64,000 nt of DNA, taken from positions 1 through 64,000 of the forward strand of contig VXIS01000024.1 in the NCBI GenBank assembly GCA_008704415.1, read 5' to 3'. This document shows, piece by piece, positions 58,345 to 64,000 of this stretch (positions are counted from its first letter, which is position 1; every line of letters begins with the position of its first letter). The translations under genes and the position numbers were made by a program. Source of the stretch: Sphaerosporella brunnea. Its lineage: Eukaryota > Ascomycota > Pezizomycetes > Pezizales > Pyronemataceae. The notes under the pieces were generated by a model, which was not told the origin of the DNA, ran no database searches, and saw nothing but the letters and a program-made list of their open reading frames with translations.

Positions 58345-59439
58345 ATGGTCGATTATGCCCCTCCTTCGTCGTACCAGTTTCGGTCCATGAAGCCGAAGCC
58401 AGCTATGTCAATAAATTCTCACCTAACCCCGCAAAATCCATACGGCCCTCCTTCGGCTTCCTCCACCTATTCTAACACGCGACTCCGTCCTTTGTCCTTG
58501 GGACAGTTTCCTCCATCGGCCGGCTACAATGCGTATTACGGCGTGCAAACCACCCACCCGCAGCAGCAATACTATCCCGAGGTTATGCGGACGAGTTCCA
58601 CGTCCACCGGCAGAAGCAATGATGGCTCGATGCAGCTAGGGAGGTCTGCTAGTACGAATACGTCGTCATCTGTTGGGTCGCCAGCCAGCAACTACGTCGC
58701 GGCCCTTCGGCGGCAAAAAGCGACAGTTTGGTGTGAGAAATCCCAGCCAGAAGATCCCAGGTTATTAGCCGCTCAGAGAGCTGCCAAGCTCAAGGCAACG
58801 CAGGAGGTTTTCGGACCCTCATCTAGCGGCTCGAAAGGGGGTAATCACGGATTGAGGTCGACTTCAAGCTCCACTACCTCCCTACGAGGGGTTGGCCGGA
58901 ATCATAAGCTGGGGAAGAGTAGCACTGTGGGTATAGGAACAAGCAGTCTGGTCAACCAGCTGCCACCTCGGTTATCGGCCACAGAGGCCAACGACGACAG
59001 CAGCGACGGGGAAGAACTCTACATGTCTGGTACGCATCGACGATCTGGGTCACACTCGGGAAGATCGTCCCTCAACTCGAACCATCGGACGTACATTGGC
59101 GGACAGCGCACATCTTCTATCAGCGGTGCTAGCGGCGGTATGCAGCGCACAACTTCAAGAGGCAGTTCTGGAAGTAATTATTCGCCGGACATGTCTACAA
59201 CTGAGTTGGCAGACCCGCGGGGGAAATCCCGGGTACCAGTCAGTGGGCACATCTTGGAGGAGACGAGTCCCGACGTACGAATTGCGAATAGTTACTTTGA
59301 GGCGGTGCCGAAAAAGCCTGCGGTAGAGGTGCAGAGGAGCGGCAGCACGCTTCGGAGAATGGGCAGCGTCGACGAAAGAGAGGTTGCGCGTACGATGACC
59401 ATGAGCGGGCTCCGGCTGGTCGTTGCGAATCCCGATTAG
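58345..59439 (+). CDS. Conserved fungal protein, unknown, Ser-rich
   Basis: A single-exon frame of 364 aa from the first ATG (MVDYAPPSSYQFRSMKPKP). Most of it is disordered Ser/Gly/Thr sequence. Two short segments look conserved: SNYVAALRRQKATVWCEKSQ, continuing PEDPRLLAAQRAAKLKATQE (about residues 114-150), and the C-terminus RTMTMSGLRLVVANPD. I recall this arrangement in uncharacterised filamentous-fungal proteins but know no function. Many RxxS sites suggest phosphorylation (inference). No membrane segment. The clean single frame and conserved islands support a real gene. Confidence 0.75.
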   Translation: MVDYAPPSSYQFRSMKPKPAMSINSHLTPQNPYGPPSASSTYSNTRLRPLSLGQFPPSAGYNAYYGVQTTHPQQQYYPEVMRTSSTSTGRSNDGSMQLGRSASTNTSSSVGSPASNYVAALRRQKATVWCEKSQPEDPRLLAAQRAAKLKATQEVFGPSSSGSKGGNHGLRSTSSSTTSLRGVGRNHKLGKSSTVGIGTSSLVNQLPPRLSATEANDDSSDGEELYMSGTHRRSGSHSGRSSLNSNHRTYIGGQRTSSISGASGGMQRTTSRGSSGSNYSPDMSTTELADPRGKSRVPVSGHILEETSPDVRIANSYFEAVPKKPAVEVQRSGSTLRRMGSVDEREVARTMTMSGLRLVVANPD

Positions 59440-60206
59440 ACCCCCCCTCCCCCCATTTACGCTGCGGCATTACTATTTTGATTTTTGGATTCGATTGTGC
59501 ATATTATCCATTTGCCGGAGTTCTGTTGGTTCCCTGGTGTTCGATCGTTTTACGTTTTTATCTATTGGTATGGGGAGGGAAGCATCTATTTCGCACTATC
59601 GTTTGCCTGGTGGCGGCGGTTTTTCTATTTATCGGTTTACAGGTTTCATTTGGACACGGAGTTGAAATGCACTTCTTTTGATTCTCACCCCTCTAGTTTG
59701 GATGAATCTCATGTTGTTTGATTATTACCAAAAAAAAGTATCCCACAGGGTTGGCGATTGGCGGTCTGGGAGCTGTCTTATCTTCTTGGGGAGTTGGTCT
59801 AGGTACTGTTTTTATTACAATGTTGATCTAGACACCATTTGAGAGGTTGGGGTTTATGTGTATTCTCTCTTCTCTGCTGGCATTGTGATCTCGCTCGGGT
59901 CTTGGACGCAACAACACGGTCGTCCTTTCTTTATACATCATATTGGAGGACAATGTAAATAGAGAGCATCGAATCGCAAAAACGGTTCTTTCGAGTCGGT
60001 TCCTGTCTCGGTTTCCCGATCGAGTGATTTCTAGTGCATCAGCAAGCAGCGCGAGCCATGTTTCTGTCACAGGCTTGGCGCCAGGAACACGTCCAGAAGC
60101 GCGACGCGACTTTCCTCTGCCAGCTAACAAGGCCGGCTCACCATTCCACCAACTCCACGCGAACCCACGTTTCACACCGCGTCAAACTATCTTGATATCC
60201 GCTACC
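59440..60206. other. Intergenic
   Basis: 3' UTR of the preceding gene and promoter of the CAF-1 subunit gene. No other feature was recognised. Confidence 0.45.
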
Positions 60207-62132
60207 ATGGCTTTGCCACCACCTCCCAACCCACCACCCCCTCAGCCTGCGCCCGCCGACGACGCTGGTACAGGCTCGGAAAATCCGAAGAAGAGAGCAC
60301 TGGACGGATTTGCATCCGATGCCGTCGCTGTGCAATCTCCACCTCCGTCATCTGCGCCATCCACCGCTGCTGCAGTGGACGACAAGAGCGGTCCCCCGGC
60401 AAAGAAGAAGACTAAGATGGCCGAGGCGGAAAAGGAGGAGAAGCGGAAAGAGAAAGAAGCCAAAGAGGAGGAGAGACGGATGAAAGAGGAGGAAAAACGG
60501 AAGGAAAGGGAGGCGAAGGAGGAAGAGAAGAGGAAAGAGAAGGAGGCGAAGGAGGAGGAGCGGAAGGCCAAGGAACGGGAACGTGAGGCAAAAGTGGGTT
60601 GGCCTAATTCATGCATACACTTGTTTCAAGTTTTCTTCTCTTTCCCCTCCCTCACGTGTCCTTGCTTGAGCTGGTACTGATGCGCTGGTGGTAGAAAGCC
60701 GAGCGCGAGGAGAAGAAACGTCTCAAGGATGAGGAAAAACGGAAGAAGGAAGAAGCGTTGGCGAAGAAGGCCCGGACTCAGCCAAAGCTGGATATGTTTT
60801 TCAGGACGCCCGCAAAAGCCAAACCAACTGCGCCCTTGTCGATTGCCAGAACCAGTCCCGGCCCCGCGCCGAAGGCCAGAACCAGCCCAACCTCTAACAA
60901 AAAGCCTACATTACCGGCGAAATACAGAGACACCTACGCTGGCTACTTCCAGGATTTTTTTGTCAAGAAGAATATGATTATTGCGCCGGCGCATGCTTTC
61001 CAGCGGGACGATGAGGCTGTGCTTGAGCTTCGCCGCACCATCGACGAGAAACTTGGCCTGCCCAGGAAAAATGTGGAAGACGAAATGGATACAGATGACG
61101 GGGAGGCCGCGCCCGTGCGCGGTGTTACGAAGGAAGAAATTGCGGAATTACTACACATTTCGCCACGCAAGTTGCGGTCAAAGCGAGGCCGGGTCTTGAG
61201 ATATTCCACTAAAGATGTTCTGGCAAGGATTGACAACCCCGACGACCTACCGCCGCTGGAAACTGGCCTTTTCAAGCCGAAGCAATACAATTCAGCGTTT
61301 TACCTCAAGCTTTTGAATGAGCTACCCTACAAATATCTAAAGTTTGCGGAGGATGTGCGCCCGCCCTATAGCGGTACTTACTCCAAAACACCAGCGAGCT
61401 CTGGCCTGTTGAAGGGGAGGAAACCATTTGACAGAGCTCTTCCGGGGGTGGATTATGACTATGACTCTGAAGCGGAATGGGTGGCCGATGAGGAGGGCGA
61501 AGAGCTCCTCAGTGATGAAGATGAGGAAGACAAGGATTCGGATGCGGGTGACTCATTGGATGGCTTCTTAGACGACGAGGATGATGTTGGGTTAAAGCGG
61601 GGCGGAGCATCTGTCCTGGTTCCAACCAACTCCGGTATGTGCTGGGAGGATGCCAATGGAAAAACAGTTCGCCCCGATCTTGAGGATATGCGGATGGGGG
61701 TTCTGATAGGTATGTTTCTGCTTGGTGGTGGCTGGTTCCAGAGTGTAGTTATTGATGATGATAGATGGCGTTTCTGGCCCGATCGATCCATTCTCCACCA
61801 AATACTGGGAGCCCCAGTCTTCCGCAGAAAACAAAGCCCGCAACGCCATCGTCACGACCATGGAGCCTCCCCGCAAGCCACTTATCGGCATGAATCGCGT
61901 TCTTCCTACTGTTGTTGGTGCAACGGGTGCTTCTAAAAAGCTCGTGCCACCGGAGTACATGGAAGATTTCAAGCGCGCGATTGACGGTAGTGACATGACC
62001 AAAGCCGGTCTAATCGAGCAGCTGAAAAAGGCGTTTCCTAAGGTCGGAAAAGATAATATCAAGAATACACTTGAGCTCATTGCGGAGCGGGTTGGTGAGA
62101 AGAGAGACGACAAGAGGTGGGTGTTGAAGTGA
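60207..62132 (+). CDS. Chromatin assembly factor 1 large subunit (Cac1/Rlf2, p150)
   Basis: Exons 60207-60593, 60695-61709 and 61765-62132; introns of 101 and 55 nt; product 589 aa. Order of domains: Pro-rich N-terminus; a long Lys/Glu/Arg (KER) coiled region at about 65-155; a PCNA-binding PIP box QPKLDMFF (158-165); a central region with DTYAGYFQDFFVKKN; an acidic block (ADEEGEELLSDEDEEDKD); and a C-terminal winged helix (PPEYMEDFKRAIDGSDMTKA then GLIEQLKKAFPKV). CAF-1 deposits H3-H4 on replicated DNA, recruited by PCNA. Splice 2 restores MGVLI-DGVSGPIDPFSTKYW. The gene is complete. Confidence 0.92.
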
Positions 62133-62586
62133 ATGGTAGTGGATGGACTGGATGTTAGTAATGCTTTGAAGCGAGTAGTATATATATGGGCTGCATGTTG
62201 TCTCCTATCGTTCAATTCGCTTAGATTCCTCTTTTTGTTCCTTTTTTTCTGGCGTTTGTCTGTTGTATATCCTTGCGTAGAGGATAGGGTGGGGGTGTCT
62301 TGTTGTGTTCACTGGCTGCTTAGGTTAAAAAACATGTTCGGCCCCAGATGGCCACGATATTGGCCTTCATCTGTGTTGGCCAATTGTTTTACATGAGGGA
62401 AATCGAGACTTCCCGGAGTTTTCGAATTAGTGATCCGGTCCGACTCCGCTCAAATTGCTCTGCCGTTTCCCATCCGCGGAGTAGCAACGTCAGATGTATC
62501 TAAAGGGACTTTTGAAACTTATATAAGGACCACTCCTTCCAAAATTTCAAAAGCCCACCAGTACAAAAAAAAAAAACCAGCACAAA
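62133..62586. other. Intergenic and CipC-like promoter
   Basis: 3' UTR of the CAF-1 gene and the promoter region of the next gene, with a TATA box at about 62520. Confidence 0.5.
62519..62527 (+). promoter_or_regulatory. TATA box of the CipC-like gene
   Basis: TTATATAAGG-type sequence 60-68 bp before the ATG at 62587, at the right distance for a short 5' UTR. Confidence 0.55.
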
Positions 62587-63055
62587 ATGACAACCTGGAC
62601 AGACTCCCAAACCGCCTGGCGCGAAGTCTACCGGGAACCACCAGTACGCTTCCTCCCCACCAACTCCGGTGCTATAGAGTACTGAACCACACACACACTG
62701 CCAGACCACTACCTTTCACCCTTCCACCCTGGCCACAGCAGCCGCCTACGAAGCCATAAAACTCTATGAACACCTTCAGCACCGTCACAAACAACCGCTA
62801 GTGCACCAAGGCACACATCGACAACTGGCCGCCACGGCGGCAGCGGAAGCTATGGCGCTGGCACAGAGCAGAGGTGTTGAAGTTGATGTGGATATGGCTG
62901 TGGAACGTGTGGAGTGGTTGTGGGGTTTGCAGAGGCGGCCTGAGGAAGGTGGTGGTGGTGGGAGAGGTGTCGGGGGTGGTGATATTGAGGATCAGGCGCA
63001 TTGGGTTGGGTATGGTGGGGGCCAGAGGAGGAGGAGTTGGAACGGGTTGGTGTGA
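62587..63055 (+). CDS. CipC-like protein (DUF3759)
   Basis: Exons 62587-62643 and 62705-63055 with a 61-nt intron (GTACGC...CCAG, phase 0); product 135 aa. It begins MTTWTDSQTAWREVYREPP and continues TTTFHPSTLATAAAYEAIKL, then YEHLQHRHKQPLVHQGTHRQ and LAATAAAEAMALAQSRGVEV. This has the CipC layout: a short N-terminus with Trp/Tyr, then an AAA-Y-EAIK helix and an A-rich helix before a charged end. CipC of Aspergillus was found as a concanamycin-induced protein; its function is unknown. The C-terminus is unusually Gly-rich (EEGGGGGRGVGGG). A strong TATA box suggests inducible expression (inference). Confidence 0.75.
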
Positions 63056-64000
63056 GTGAGAGAGGGTATGCATGACTGAAGCTTTATGGCTTAACCGTCA
63101 ATATATGACAGCCTGGGGATATCGGATCCCAAGCAGCTGTAGATGAGTATCCTTAACTTCCCTCTAGTATTGCTTCTTTAAAAATGGGCTCAATCGCATA
63201 TTACACCTCGGGGTTGTGGTAGCAGTTTGCATTTTCACAGCTTCCATACAGATGAAGCAAGTTGTCCTCAGGAGATTCAAGTAAAATGGCTACTTTAGCT
63301 CCGAGTGTACGCCCTAAAATACTTAATCTCTGACGTCCATCCAAAGGGTGAAGTGAGTATAAGCAAGGGGAGCGAGTGATTTTTCGTGCCAATACTTGCT
63401 TTCCGGAACTCTCGCCTGTTCATTAGTTCCCTCCTGTTAGTTCCGGTCGCACTGGTATCTCAGCGATTTTTTTGCTCCTAACTCCATCGGAATTCCAGGT
63501 AAGCACAAAGACTTCGAAATAGCTAGATAGCTGAACGGTACGGTAGCTAGAAATATGTTAACGATGTGCTTTGGGCGGTCACGTATTCGCATGGAGTATC
63601 TCGGTTTTGCCACCTTAACCACTTCAACCACATACTTCTATCTTGTCTGCTGGTTACCATTGGCGTAGGAGGCGATATCTTGAACATATGCTGTGGTAGC
63701 CGTCAGCCGTAGTAGGAGGATCATACATTGTATTATTGCTGGCATGTCTTGTGTTCGTCGATATCGACATCAGCAAAAGATCCTGGGAAATCGTCTCCTC
63801 CATCATAATAATACTCCAGCGCCGACGACAGCGGCCTCGAAAATGGATATGAACCACCCCGGAAATCTTCTTGCCACAAATTCAATTATGGTAATTATTA
63901 AACGCCCGCTGAAGCCTTGGAGCGGAGCGAAACCGAATAGGACACTTCAGCTGGTGATAATCATTATTTTACAGCTATTTCTAGCAAAAATTATGGTCTC
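63056..64000. other. Right end, no supported gene
   Basis: Only short frames on both strands. Nothing was recognised. Confidence 0.4.

Overview
This 64 kb window looks like nuclear DNA of a filamentous ascomycete (Pezizomycotina, quite possibly Eurotiomycetes). The evidence is short GT-AG introns of about 44-100 nt with CTRAC-type branch sites, TATA and CT-rich promoters, and recognisable orthologues of och1, MIM1/TOM13, the Opi1/CCG-8 regulator, the CAF-1 large subunit, an M18 aminopeptidase and a CipC-like (DUF3759) protein. All multi-exon models here were spliced by eye, and each gives an uninterrupted frame. No CRISPR, rRNA or convincing tRNA was seen.

Layout. 1-5.4 kb is repeat territory: the 3' end of a chromodomain Ty3/gypsy element with its LTR, a 5 x 123-bp tandem array, then gene-poor DNA. 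5.4-12.6 kb carries a HicA-like-tailed fungal protein, an unknown protein and a DAO-type FAD oxidoreductase. 12.6-17.7 kb is mostly intergenic with a composite hAT-like MITE. 17.8-28.2 kb is a housekeeping block: och1, two unknown proteins, a mannitol/sorbose-type SDR, MIM1/TOM13 and an Opi1/CCG-8-like regulator. 29.8-37.4 kb is a transposon graveyard: a hAT relic, a mutated Tc1/mariner copy, a hAT MITE with another MITE nested inside it, and two tandem LINE 3' ends. 37.5-41.9 kb holds a small secreted protein and a tail-to-tail pair of ADP-ribose enzymes. 42-52 kb holds a MITE, a broken gene, a small membrane protein, an M18 aminopeptidase and an F-box-like protein. 52-57.8 kb is degenerate: an NmrA-like pseudogene, an element with inverted ends full of ACGGAT motifs, and a second copy of the 254-bp MITE. 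58.3-63.1 kb returns to conserved genes: an unknown fungal protein, the CAF-1 large subunit and the CipC-like gene.

How genes may work together. The clearest functional link is the ADP-ribosylglycohydrolase next to a Poa1-like ADP-ribose-1''-phosphate phosphatase, facing each other with 222 bp between their stop codons. Other neighbours look like ordinary unrelated genes. Mobile elements of at least five classes surround the gene islands, and the stop codons in the Tc1 copy look like RIP-type C:G to T:A changes.
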